Origin: Pegoplata infirma
Taxonomy: Eukaryota; Arthropoda; Insecta; Diptera; Anthomyiidae
Direction of reading: 5' to 3'
DNA length: 64,000 nucleotides
NCBI GenBank assembly: GCA_963921195.1
Contig: OY992538.1
Coordinates: 4,278,001-4,342,000, forward strand
The notes under the pieces are model-generated. The model searched no databases. It was not told where the DNA came from and was given only the letters and a program-made list of their open reading frames with translations. The position numbers were made by a program, and so were the translations under genes. The number at the start of each line of letters is the position of its first letter. Within the stretch, counting starts at the first letter, position 1. Shown piece by piece: positions 22,768 through 34,611 of this stretch.

Positions 22768-25376
22768 CACACAAAAAAATAATCGAGGTAACAATACCTT
22801 AGCTGGCATAGGTATTTATTTTTTCTATGAAATCAAAAATATAAGTTTTATTACCTTAGCACTACGTAATTTAAATACCTAATTGGCTATGCAACTTTTA
22901 CTATTCTATTTAGGTAGAATTTCGAAAAAATTTTTGACAATAATTTTAAAATTCATAAAAAATACAAACATCAGAAATATTTAACATTTGTTTGTCAAAG
23001 TTTTTTAACGCAATAAAAATCATTGGAAATTAACAATTAGCGAAATATTAGATCAGCAAGGTAATTAGTTTTAAAAGGAAATTAATAACGTAAAAATAAT
23101 TCAATTATTTTACTGTTTTTTAGATAACGTGAACAAAAAGGAGTCTTTAAGAATTAAAGATCCAGAGATCCGGAACTAAGAAGCAACATGTGCAAAAAAC
23201 TCATCAAGAATACCAGAATTAAGAAAAAGCTCAGAATCAACTATGTATATTTCTCAACCATATTTTCTCAGAATCTGATTATTTTTTCTATAAGAAAATG
23301 CATTTTAACGAGAAAATTTTTGGTATAAAAACGTCTCATAAATAAGATTATTATAGAATTTGAGTCTTCTCTTTGGAAATAATTTGAGAAATATATTTTC
23401 TATAAAAAAATACATATCTTAAAATCTGTGAATTTTTCTATAGGAAAAATGTTTAAGACTCTTATAATTTTTTGCAGAAAAAGGTTACAGAATCTGAGAA
23501 TATATCAGTATCAGGTCCCGAGATGTTTTCTGCAAAAAAATTTCTGATTCTAAAACATTTTTTCTAAAGACAAAATCTCTGATTCTGAAAATTTTTTTTG
23601 TAGAAAAATTTTTCTTAAGAAAAAATGTCTCAGAATCTGAGAATTTTTTTATAGAAAAAATGTCTCAGAATCTGAGAATTTTTTTTATAGAAAAAATGTC
23701 TCAGAATCTGAGAATTTTTTTTATAGAAAAAATGTCTCAGAATTTGAGAATTTTTTTTATAGAAAAAATGTCTCAGAATCTGATAATTTTTCTATAGAAA
23801 AAATGTCTCAGAGTCTGAACTTTCTCTAAAGAAAAATTCTTAGATTCTGGGAAATTTTTTCTAGAGAAAAGTATTCAGATTCTGAGACATTTTTTCTAAA
23901 GAAAAATTCTCAGATTCTGAGATATTTTTTCTATAGAAAAATTCTTAGATTCTAAAACATTTTTTCTATAGAAAAATTTTCAGAATCTGAGACATTTTTT
24001 CTATTGAAAAACTCTCAGATTTCGAGACATTTTTTCTATAGAAAAATTCTCAGATTCTGAGACATTTTTTCTATAGAAAAATTCTCAGATTCTTAGACAT
24101 TTTTTCATGAAGAAATTCTCAGATCCTAAAACATTTTTTCTATAGAAAATTTCTGAGATTCTGTGACAGTTTTTCTTTAGAAAAATTCTCAGATTCTGAG
24201 ACATTTTTTCTATAAAAAAAAGTCCCAGATTCTGAAACATTTTTTCTATAGAAAAATTCTCATATTCTGAGACATTTTTTCTGTAGAAAAACCCTCAGAT
24301 TCTGAGACATTTTTTCTATAGAAAAATTCTCGGATTCTAATACAGTTTTCTATAGAAAAATTCTCAGATTCTGATATATTTTTTCTATAGAAAAATTCTT
24401 ATATTCTAAGACATTTTTCCTTTAGCAAAACTCAGATTCTGAGACATTTTTTCTATAGAAAAATTCTTAGACTTTGAGACATTTGTTCTTTAGAAAAATT
24501 ATCAGATCATAAGACATTTTTTTTATAGAAAAATTCTTAGATTCTGATACATTTTTTCCCTAGAAAAACTCTCATACTGTGACATATTCTGGGACATTCT
24601 CATATTCTGGGACATTTTCTCTATAGAACAATTTTGAGACATGTTTTTTTTAGAAAAATTCTCAGATCCTGAGACATTTTTTCTATAGAAAAATTCTTAA
24701 ATTCTGAGACATTTTTTCTATATAAAAATTCTCAGATACTGAGAAAATTCTTAGATTCCGAGACATTTTTTCTATAGAAAAATTCTCAGATTCTAACACA
24801 TTTCTGTAAAGAAAAGTTCTCATATTCTGAATTGTGAGACATTTTTCTATAGAAACATTTTCAGATTCTGAGATTTCAGATTTTTTAAAAGAAAAAATAT
24901 CCAGAAACTTAGTATTTTCTGTAGAAGTCTCAGAATCTGTGAATATTTCTATTAAAAAAATGTTTAAAAACAGAAAAATTTTTCGATTTTGAGTTCTACA
25001 TAAGATTCTGAGACATTTTTCTTATTATCAAGCTTTCTTTAAAATTTGTAAAAATTGAAAAAATAAAATTAATAAAAAAATAATAAACTTTTCGTAGTTC
25101 TTATTTAAATTTTAAAAGGAAATGGTGTAAAAATGCCATTACTAATACAAGGTAATACTACCAAATTATTTACGTAATATCACCTATTTATCAATGCTAT
25201 TTTACCTAAAAAGCTAAGGTATATTTCTGTCAACCATAACAAATTTTCGAACATAGGAATTACCTTAGCTTTTAAGTAACATTACCTTTTAACTTAGCAA
25301 ATGCCCCGTTTGCCTGGCGCTAAGGTATTTTTATACTATAATTTTAGGTAATATTACCTCGATTTTTTTTTGTGTG
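22768..25376. mobile_element. Element F1: TA-flanked element carrying an S1 satellite array
   Basis: Left TA-CACACAAAAAAATAATCG and right CGATTTTTTTTTGTGTG-TA, with inward homology GAGGTAA/TTACCTC and ACCTTAGC/GCTAAGGT. It lies inside element A: A sequence reads GGTGATTA up to the left TA and resumes at CCAGTTATTTTAAA, as in 53030-53050. A second copy is F2 (39741-42425). Confidence 0.85.
23250..25020. repeat. S1 satellite array in F1, one orientation switch
   Basis: About 50 units of the ~35-bp repeat. Reverse orientation (CTCAGAATCTGAGAAT) until about 23815, forward (CTCAGATTCTGAGACAT) afterwards, with degenerate edges. Confidence 0.9.
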
Positions 25377-25452
25377 TACCAGTTATTTTAAATTTATTTC
25401 AAATCAACTGGGATTTTTCGTAACTATCCAACTGGGAAATTTTTTCGGTGTA

Positions 25453-25880
25453 TGAAAATTGAATAGATTTTTTTGAGAATTCATTCGAAAAGGATTTCAT
25501 TCTTCGAAGCTCTAACGACAGTACAAATTTTATTTAGAATGACGATTCGTCATACAGAAACTGGGGGTTAATTTGTTGGGTATAAAATCTTCAAAATCAA
25601 CACATTTTTTTCAAAAATCAACAATAGGCTTGTTTTTTGCAGACTGTGGGTGTGTTTTGGGCTAAAGTGCACTTTACGGGGCACAAATATTTTTGCAAAA
25701 AGAAATATGTCACCCTCTTTAGAATTAAGAAAAAAAATTAAGGGGGCTGGGCCCCGGTGGATCCCCTGGAGCCAAAAACCGCCCCACCCACAAACATGTG
25801 CGTATGAAAGGTAATTTGCTCACGATTGCAAATATTAGTATTTTTTGTATGTATTTTAACAATATTGTAACCCATTTTAG
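25453..25880. other. Spacer between elements A and G
   Basis: Holds a GC-richer patch (GGGGGCTGGGCCCCGGTGG near 25742) with no identifiable gene. Confidence 0.4.
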
Positions 25881-26183
25881 TACACACAAAAAAATATTTT
25901 GCCAAGCGCGCGGGAGGAATCCCGTTAAACAATATTTTTTCGTATATTATGCAAAGACATATAACATTTTACCAAGCGTTTGCTTGTTTTATCTTAAAGT
26001 TAGTAAAATTATGCAAGCTCATGGGAAATTTCTTGAAACGTTTGCAAAGTTAGGTATAATTATGCAAGCGCTTGGTAAAATATTATTAGTTCTCGCATAC
26101 TTAATATACGCAAAAATCTTGTTTAATGTGATTCCTCCCACACCCAAAAAAATAACTAGTGTTAAACAGTCTAATGTGACTTA

Positions 26184-26311
26184 TACCAAGTTCGCATTCA
26201 TTTTTTTAAACATGTTTAACCACTTAAACATGTTTAAATTTAAACTTGTTAAGGTACATAAACATGTTTAAGTACTTAAACATGTTTAAAAAAATGAATG
26301 CGAATTTGGTA
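26184..26311. mobile_element. TTA-flanked MITE made of AAACATGTTTAA palindromes, copy 1
   Basis: 128 bp from TACCAAGTTCGCATTCAT to ATGAATGCGAATTTGGTA, with TTA at 26181-26183 and 26312-26314. The interior is mostly the 12-bp palindrome TTAAACATGTTTAA repeated. A longer relative is 48030-48227. Confidence 0.85.
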
Positions 26312-26523
26312 TTAGGTAATTTTTTTTTATATTGAGTTCAAGAAATTGCTCAAGTTTTGACTAAATTGTATATGACATTTATTTTGTAAAATAGCATTGT
26401 TTACAATGTTATATTTAACCTACACAAACTTGAATCTTTTACCTAAGTTTTTTTTTTATAAATATAAATAAATTTAATTCGATAAAGTCGACATATTAAT
26501 GCCACATCGTAAACAACACATTG

Positions 26524-27281
26524 CACAGACAAAAAAAAATCATTCATGGTATGTATTTGTACATACACTGTATGAATCAAACATGATTTTTTTTTCCCAA
26601 AAGTTTTTTATTCTGAGTAAGAATTTGTTCATACTATTTATGAAAAAAAATATTATGGATTTTGGTTTATAAGCGCGTTTTTTTCTTACTAAAAATTAGC
26701 ATTTTCGAATAAGTGGACATTTGCGCACCTAATTAATTAAATGAAAACGTTAATTGCGCTGAAAATACACTTTTTATTGAAATATAATTATTTTTTAAAA
26801 CACAACAAATAATGAGACACAATTATGCAAAATGGGCACATTAAAAATGGATATTGACGGTGTGACCTGTATTCCTTAATAATTCAAAGAAAATCCGTTA
26901 GGAACCATTTCTTGAGTCCGCCAATTTGTGGTGTAATTTTTGTTCTTCAGACTTTCGATATGGAAACCATTTTACTGATTGGTTGAGATCTACAAGAACA
27001 GTTAAAAAAACGTGATGAGTTTTGAGAAAATATTTATTTCAAGATTATTAACTTACCTCTTTAATTTTCGCTATTCAAAATTATCTATTTTGCCAAAATT
27101 AAAAAACAAAAATTAATTGTTTGACAATTTTTTTATTTTAAACTAACTTGTTTTTTAAAATATTTTTGAAAATTCATTTTTTATTAAAAGATTCATACAT
27201 TGTATAAATTTGTTCATACATAGCATGAATTGAAATCAATGAATGTAATTCATAATATATATGTACAAAATTTGTTCTGTG
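26524..27281. mobile_element. Inverted-repeat element, ~760 bp
   Basis: Short terminal similarity (CACAGACAAAAAAA versus inverse CACAGAACAAATTTT) and subterminal TTCATACATTGTA / GTATGAATCAAAC blocks. Ends are only approximate; no coding region. Confidence 0.4.
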
Positions 27282-27400
27282 TGACAACAGATTGTATTTA
27301 ATGTTTTTTTTTTTAATATGAGGAATTAATTTATTTCATTAATTAAAAAGGTACGCAAAAAGAATGTGTTTATATATTTGCTAAAAATATTAACTTTCAG

Positions 27401-27796
27401 TTGCAGACGGTGGTGGTATATCCGGACATTTGCGGCTTTAAATCGGAACTTAAAACAAATTTAAGAGAACTCAATCAAGCCTCAAGTGTTCCAGCCCAGG
27501 TAAAAGTTAAATATATAAAAAGCAATTGAAAAATCCTAGAACTTGGTCTCCTGTTCGCAGTGTTGGTTCAATGGTGGGCACCAAAGCAGATCCATAAACT
27601 GATTTAACGTTTGTGAAACATATTCCACACATGGTTCAGATCCATTTTTGAGTATAAATGATCATCATGCGAGTGAGACTTTATTGATATTATGATTTTG
27701 TTTTTTTTATTACATTTAATTTTTTTTAGGTCCCCACTTTGCGGCAGAATATTAAGTGATGTGGTCTTTATAGCAGATGGTGCTGTTCTTTGCTGA
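27401..27796 (+). other. Splice-bounded short open segments (unrecognised)
   Basis: Three coding-like pieces. Segment 27401-27499 (33 codons, ...VVVYPDICGFKSELK...) lies between TAACTTTCAG and GTAAAAG. Segment 27561-27602 (CWFNGGHQSRSIN then stop) follows CTGTTCGCAG in phase 0. Segment 27731-27796 (SPLCGRILSDVVFIADG...C then stop) follows TTTTTTTTAG. The first two would splice together in frame. They sit inside element G and could be a captured host gene fragment, a decayed transposase or an unrelated small gene. Chance is possible at this length. Confidence 0.3.
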
Positions 27797-27999
27797 TTCA
27801 ATTGACGTAAAGATATTTGGTATAGTTACAACAACAAAAGTAAATAAATAAATAGTTTAGAATAGTAGTTTAGAATTTGAAGACTGTATCGTAGAATTCG
27901 TTGGGTTAGTGGCAATTAAGCATCTACCACACAAAATCTAACGACTCAAAAAGATACCGATTGTGGTTTATTAATAGTTTCTGTAAAAAAAATTTAGAA

Positions 28000-28857
28000 C
28001 AATAGTCTCACAATCTGGTACTTTCTATAGAAAAATTGTATCAGAATTTGAAAATTTTTCTAAGGAAAAATTGACTTAGAATCTGAGATTTTTTCTATAG
28101 AAAAATTGTCTCAGAACCTGAGACTCTTTCTGTAGAAAAATTGTTACAGAATCTAAAATTTGTTCTGTAGAAAAATTGTCTGAGAATCTGAGATTTTTTC
28201 TATAAAAAAATTAATTCAGAATTTGAAACTTTTTTATAGAAAAATCGTCTCAAAATGCAAGACTTTTTCTATAGAAAAAATGTCTCAGAATTAGAAAATT
28301 TTTTTATAGAAAAAATTTCTCAGAATTAAAGAATTTTTCTATGGAAGAAATGTCAAAGAATCTGACAATTTTTCTATCGAAAAAATATCTTATGATTTGA
28401 TTTTTTTTTTTATAGAAAAAAACGTCTCAGAAACTTAAAAATTTTCTATAGAAAAAATAGATGAATTTTCTATAGAAAAAATAGATGGAGAAAAAATAGA
28501 TTTCTCATACAATTTTCTATAGAAAGTTTCCCAAAAACAATTGTTCTATAGAAAATTTCTCAGACAATTTTTCTCTAGAAAATTTTCCAGAAAAAATTTC
28601 TCAAAGAAAATTTGTCTATAGAAAATTTTACAAAGACACTTTTTCTATAGAAATTTTGTCAAAGTCAATTTTTCTATAGAAAATAAATCTAAAGACAAGT
28701 TTTCTATAAAAAAAATTCTCATAGTCAATTTTTCTATAGAAAATTTTTGAAAGATGGTTTTTCTATAGTAAATTTCTGAAAGACAATTTTTCTTTAGAAA
28801 ATTTGTTGAAAGACAATTTTTGTATAGAAAGTTTTTCAAGCAATTTTTCCATAGAAA
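28000..28857. repeat. Satellite array, S1 changing to S2 units
   Basis: Begins with S1-like units (CTCAGAATCTGAGATTTTTT, CTATAGAAAAATTG) and drifts from about 28490 into S2 (AGACAATTTTTCTATAGAAAATTTCT, written here in two parts: AGACAATTTTT and CTATAGAAAATTTCT). It shows that the two satellites grade into one another. Confidence 0.85.
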
Positions 28858-30246
28858 CACTGAAAAAAATAGCTTCGTGAAATTAATGAAAATTGGCTTA
28901 ACCTTAATGAAAAATGACTCACGTTTTCAACCGAAGACAGGTTTCATTTGATTAATGAAACTGGTGTCATTAAAGTTCCTTTCAATGAAAACTTGCATAT
29001 AAATAATGAAAATATTCGTAGAACTTGTTTGAAACGTTTTATGAAGTTTTTCATAAAATGTATGAAAATATCCATTGATTAAATGTGGAATAGTCGTTGG
29101 TAATGAGCGTATGATAATTGCTTTTTACAAGTAACTAGTTGCTAACTTTATTAAGGTTTTGATATGGGAATTACGATAAATTCATGTTGGTTAAAGTTAT
29201 CAAAATTTCCATAGAAAGCCCCTAATCAAGTTAGGAACAAGTTACCTAAAAACAGCACGTATCATACACCCATAAGTAAAAATTTGCATTAATAACAATT
29301 TTGGTAAGTCACATGTAACCATCACTGTAACCGTCACTGAAATTTTATTTAGGGGCATGTCACAGACTCAATTCCGATCGGATTTGAAAAAAAAAGTTGT
29401 TACTCGTAAAACGCAAAACAATTTTTTTTTTCGGAATGAAATCATTTTCAAAAATCAAAGTGGAATTGAATTGCTAAGTGGTTTCATTCCGAAAAAAAGT
29501 ATTTGCTTTGCGTTTTACGATTGAACCACTTATTCCACTTGCGAACGGAATTGAGTCTGTGACATGACACTTAATTGCACACTTTTTATGGTTTTCACCT
29601 AGTTTTTACGAACAACAAAATTTTACTCCAAACTTAAATTGGTCTGAATTGTCATAAAAGGTAAACTATAAAAGACAAAAACGCGATGACTTTAAAAACA
29701 CGTGCTGCCAAAACGTAGCAAAAACGTAGCAATGGAACAACACAAAATACTCTACATTTCATCACAAAATTTTAATGACTTAAAAAACTATTTTTCTGTT
29801 GCAAATTATATTATATTTTATAAGAAACAGTCAAAAGAAACACTTATACGGAACTTTTCACTTGTAATTTCAATTAGATATAACCAGCATAACACACACA
29901 CAGGTTTCAATAACAAAGCAAAAAAATATAAAATTATTTTATTTTATTAGAAAAAAGTTAAAACACATGTAAAAATTACAATTAGACTAAACACGCGTGG
30001 TGTAATAAAAAGTCGTATGTTTTTGTTTTGTTTTCTTTCTCATATTCGCAACGCAGAGTTGTATTTAGTTCTAAAAATCTTATGATATTTTTTAATGAAA
30101 CTATGAAATCTAATGAAACAAGTTTCATAAAATTTGTTCATAACATGCATGAAATTTCAATCAGCTTATGAATTCCTTTATTTAAGTAATGAAAACAAAA
30201 TAATGAATCCGTTTCATTAATATCAGGAAGGTTATTTTTTTCAGTG
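28858..30246 (+). mobile_element. CACTGAAAAAAAT element, copy 1 (1389 bp)
   Basis: Left CACTGAAAAAAATAGCTTC and right GGTTATTTTTTTCAGTG are inverted repeats. It is inserted in satellite DNA and nearly identical to 32256-33640. It contains a nested palindrome at about 29354-29564 (ATGTCACAGACTCAATTCCG and its inverse). An 82-codon frame at 29702-29950 is kept in both copies but shows no recognisable domain, and the copies are too similar for that to count as coding evidence. Confidence 0.85.
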
Positions 30247-32255
30247 AAATATCTCCAAAAACCATTTTTTTTTTTAAATTTCTCAAAGACAATTTTTCTA
30301 TAAAAAAAATTTCTCATACAATTTTTCTATAGTAAATATCTATAAAGACAATTTTCTAAAGAAAAATTGTTTTTGCAAAATTTTTTAAAGAATAACTTTC
30401 AATAGAAAAATTGCCTTTGAGGAAGTTTCTATAGAAAAATTGTCATAAAAAATTTTCTTTATAAAAATTGTCTTTGGAAAAGTTTCTATAGAAAAATTGT
30501 CTTTCAAAAATTTTCTATACAAGAATTGCCTTTCAGAAATTTTCTATAAAAAATTGTATTTGATAAATTTGCTATAGAAAAATTGTCTTTGAGAAAGTTT
30601 TTATAAAAAAATTGTTTTCAAGAAATTTTCTACAGAAGAATTATCTTTAAGAAATTTTCTGTAGAAAAATTGTCTTTGGGAAAGTTTCTTTAGAAAAATT
30701 GTATTTCAAAAATTTTCTATAGAAGTATTGCCTTTCAGAAAATTTCTATAGAAAAATTGTCTTTCAGAAATTTTCTAAAGAAGAATTGTATTTCTATAGA
30801 AAAATTGACTTTTAGAAATTTTCTATAGAAAAATTTTCTGTCAGAAATTTTCTATAGAATAATTGTCTATCAGAATTTTTCTATAGAAGAATTGTCTTTG
30901 AGAAATTTTCTATAGAAAAATATTCTCTCAGAAAAATTGTCTTTAAGAACTTCTCTATGGAAAATTGTCTTTCAAAAATTTTCTATAAAAAAATTTCTCT
31001 CAGAAATTTTCTATAGAAAAATTGTCTTTGAGAAATTTTCTATAGAATAATTGTCTATCAGAATTTTTCTATAGAAGAATTGTCTTTGAGAAATTTTCTA
31101 TAGAAAAATATTCTCTCAGAAAAATTGTCTTTGAGAACTTCTCTATGGAAAATTGTCTTTCAAAAATTTTCTATAAAAAAATTTCTCTCAGAAATTTTCT
31201 ATAGAAAAATTGTCTTTGAGAAATTTTCTATAGAATAATTGTCTTTGAAAATTTTTCTATGGGAAAATTCTATAGAAAAATTGTCATTGAGAAATTTTGT
31301 ATAGAATAATTGTCTTTAAAAATTTTTCAATGGGAAAATTCTATAGAAAAATTGTCTTTGAGAAATTTTCTATCGAATAATTAACTTTGAGAATTTTTCT
31401 ATGGAAGTTGTCTTTCAGAAGTTTTCTATAGAAAAATTGTGTTTGAAAATTTTTCCATAGAAAGATTGTCTCTCAGAAATTTTCTTTAGAAAACCTGTCT
31501 TTCAAAAATTTTATATAGAAAAATTGTCTTTGAAAAAGATTCTGTAGAAAAATTTTCTTTGAAAAAGTTTCTGTAGAAAAATTGTCTTTCAGAAATATTC
31601 TATAGAAAAACTGTCTTTGATAAATTTTCTATAGAAAACCTGTCTTTCAGAAATTTTTTATAGAAAAATTGTCTGTTAGAAATTTTCTATTTTAGAAATT
31701 TTCTACAGAAAAATTGTCTTTGAGAAATTTTCTATAAAAAATTTTTCTTCCAGAAATTTTCTATAGAAAAATTGTTTTTCAGAAATTTTCTATAGAAGAA
31801 TTGTCTTTAAAAAAGATTCTGTAGAAAAATTGTCTTTGAAAAAGTTTCTGTAGAAAAATTGTCTTTGAGAAATATTCTATAGAAAAATTGTCTAAGAAAT
31901 TTTCTATAAAAAAATTGCCTTTCAGAAATTTTCTATGGAAAAATTATCTTTGTTAAATTTTCTATAGAAAAAGTATCTTTAAAAAATTTTCTAGTAAAGA
32001 ATTGTCTTTGAGAAATTTTCTATTAAAGAATTATCTTTGAGAAATTTTCTATAGAAAAATTATCTTTAAGAAATTTTTTATAAAAAAATTGTCTCTAAAA
32101 AATTGTTGATAGAAAAATTGTCGTTCAAAAATTTGATATAAAAAATTATCTTTCAGAAATTTTCTATAGGAAAATATTCTTCCAGAAATTTTCTATCGAA
32201 AAATTATCTTTTAGAAATTTTCTATAGAAGTATTGTCTTTTAAAAAACTTCTATA
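30247..32255. repeat. Satellite array S2 (~29-bp unit)
   Basis: The unit is GAAATTTTCTATAGAAAAA followed by TTGTCTTTGA. A short forward stretch (to about 30370) precedes a long reverse-oriented block. Local duplications are visible (about 30840-31020 repeats at 31020-31200). Confidence 0.93.
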
Positions 32256-33640
32256 CACTGAAAAAAATATCTTCGTGAAATTAATGAAAATTGACTTAAC
32301 CTTAATGAAAAATGACTCACGTTTTCAACCGAAGACAGGTTTCATTTGATTAATGAAACTGGTGTCATTAAAGTTCCTTTCAATGAAAACTTGCATATAA
32401 ATAATGAAAATATTCGTAGAACTTGTTTAAAACGTTTTATGAAGTTTTTCATAAAATGTATGAAAATATCCATTGATTAAATGTGGAATAGTAGTTGGTA
32501 ATGAGCGTATGATAATTGCTTTTTACAAGTAACTAGTTGCTAACTTTATTAAGGTTTTGATATGGGAATTACGATAAATTCATGTTGGTTAAAGTTATCA
32601 AAATTTCCATAGAAAGCCCCTAATCAAGTTAGGAACAAGTTACCTAAAAACAGCACGTATCATACACCCATAAGTGAAAATTTGCATTAATAACAATTTT
32701 GGTAAGTCACATGTAACCATCACTGTAACCATCACTGAAATTTTATTTAGGGGCATGTCACAGACTCAATTCCGATCGGATTTGAAAAAAAGTTGTTACT
32801 CGTAAAACGCAAAACAATTTTTTTTCGGAATGAAATCACTTTCAAAAATCAAAGTGGAATTGAATTGCTAAGTGGTTTCATTCCGAAAAAAAGTATTTGC
32901 TTTGCGTCTTACGAGTGAACCACTTATTCCACTTCCGAACGGAATTGAGTCTGTGACATGACACTTAATTGCACACTTTTTATGGTTTTCACCTAGTTTT
33001 TACACACAACAAAATTTTACTCCAAACTTAACTTGGTCTGAATTGCCATAAAAGGTAAACTATAAAAGACAAAAACGCGATGACTTTAAAAACACGTGCT
33101 GCCAAAACGTAGCAAAAACGTAGCAATGGAACAACACAAATTACTCTACATTTCATCACAAAATTTTAATGACTTAAAAAACTATTTTTCTGTTGCAAAT
33201 TATATTATATTTTATAAGAAACAGTCAAAAGAAACACTTATACGGAACTTTTCACTTGTAATTTCAATTAGATATAACCAGCATAACACACACACAGGTT
33301 TCAATAACAAAGCAAAAAAATATAAAATTATTTTATTTTATTAGAAAAAAGTTAACACACATGTAAAAATTACAATTAGACTAAACACGCGTGGTGTAAT
33401 AAAAAGTCGTATGTTTTTGTTTTGTTTTCTTTCTCTTATTCGCAACGCAGAGTTGTATTTAGTTCTAAAAATCTTATGATATTTTTTAATGAAACTATGA
33501 AATCTAATGAAACAAGTTTCATAAAATTTGTTCATAACATGCATGAAATTTCAATCAGCTTATGAATTCCTTTATTTTAGTAATGAAAACAAAATAATGA
33601 ATCCGTTTCATTAATATCAGGAAGGTTATTTTTTTCAGTG
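32256..33640 (+). mobile_element. CACTGAAAAAAAT element, copy 2 (1385 bp)
   Basis: Same termini and interior as copy 1 with only scattered differences (for example shorter T and A runs near 32785 and 32820). It is flanked by TA in the satellite sequence (CTATA before, TAGAAA after), which gives a TA target duplication. Confidence 0.88.
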
Positions 33641-34132
33641 TAGAAAAATTGTCTTTCAGAAATTTTCTATAGAAGAATTGTCTTTGAGAAAATTTCTATA
33701 AAAAAATTGTCTTAAAGAAATTTTCTATAGAAGAGATTTTTCTGTAGAAAAATTGTCTCAAAAATTTTCTATAAAAAAATTGTCTTTAAGAAATTTTCTA
33801 TAGAAAAATTGTCTTTGAGACAGTTTCTATAGAAAAATTGTCTTTGAGAAATTTTCTATAGAAAAATTGCTTGTTAGAAATTTTTTATAGAAAACCTGTC
33901 TTTCAGAAATTTTTTATAGAAAAATTGTCTATAAGAAATTTTCTATAGAAAATCTCTCTTTCAGAAATTTTCTATAGAAAAATTGTCTTTGAGAAAGTTT
34001 CTATAGAATATTTTTCTTCCAGAAATTTTCTATAGAAAAATTGAAGAATTGTCTTTCAGAAAGTTTCTATAGAAAATTTGTCTATCAGAAAATTTCTATG
34101 GAAGAATTGTCTTTGACAAAGTTTCTATAGAA
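33641..34132. repeat. Satellite array S2, continuation
   Basis: About 16 units of the ~29-bp repeat (GAAATTTTCTATAGAAAAA, TTGTCTTTGA), directly continuing the pre-insertion array. It ends at about 34132, where unique AT-rich DNA starts. Confidence 0.9.
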
Positions 34133-34611
34133 AAATTTGGTTGTCACTGATCATGTTGAATAAAACGATTCTACGATTATGTTGAAGGCAAGTTTTAAAT
34201 CAATAGTATGTATTTTAAGCTTATTAATATTTATATATTATTATAAAATTGTCCTTTTTATTAAAAAAAATATTAAAAATAAATCTAATTAAAATTTATA
34301 ATATTGAGCATTTTGTATGGAAGGGGATATATAAAATTATTAAATCAATCTAAAAAAATACGTCTTTTAACCAATCAAACTGTACCATTTATTTAAATAT
34401 ATTGGCTAAATAAACAAAACTAAATTTGAAATAATGCTTAGTTGCATTTTGTAAGTTTACCTAAGTTGTTGTGAAACTTTTCAAGTTGGATTCCTGCGAA
34501 AAAACTTAGGTAAATTGTACCCTAAAATTTTATAATTCCACAATTGTTTTTTTTGGGCGCAAGCGCTTGGTAAAATATTTTTTTGCGTGTAACTTTCAGT
34601 TCAATAATTAA

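Larger units (their letters stand above)
9802..25450 (+). mobile_element. Element A: TA-flanked MITE family, exploded to 15.6 kb by nested insertions
   Basis: Left end TA-CACCCAAAAAATTTCCCAG and right end CTGGGAAATTTTTTCGGTG-TA are inverted repeats. The uninterrupted relative is 52443-53104 (662 bp), and the fragments left between the insertions follow it in order: 9802-9845, 14392-14626, 21122-21383, 22643-22765 and 25379-25450. The insertions are B, C (with D and an LTR retrotransposon inside), E and F1. No transposase belongs to A itself. Confidence 0.75.
25883..34589. mobile_element. Element G: 8.7-kb TA-flanked composite with satellite arrays
   Basis: Left TA-CACACAAAAAAATATTTT (then GCCAAGCGC) and right GCGCTTGGTAAAATATTT..GCGTG-TA are inverted repeats. 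TA duplications are at 25881-25882 and 34590-34591. Inside are a TTA-flanked MITE, a 760-bp inverted-repeat element, splice-bounded open segments, and satellite arrays split by two copies of a 1.39-kb element. Linking the two ends as one element is inference from the matched termini. Confidence 0.6.

Noticed and set aside
25742..25800. CpG-richer patch as a promoter
   Set aside because: Very short, with no TATA or initiator and no gene downstream.
25798..26271. 157-codon + frame in element G
   Set aside because: It crosses the left terminus of G and a TTA-flanked MITE; low-complexity residues and no domain.
29702..33344. 82-codon frame kept in both 1.39-kb elements (29702-29950, 33096-33344)
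   Set aside because: The copies are nearly identical at DNA level everywhere, so conservation of the frame carries no information; no recognisable motif.
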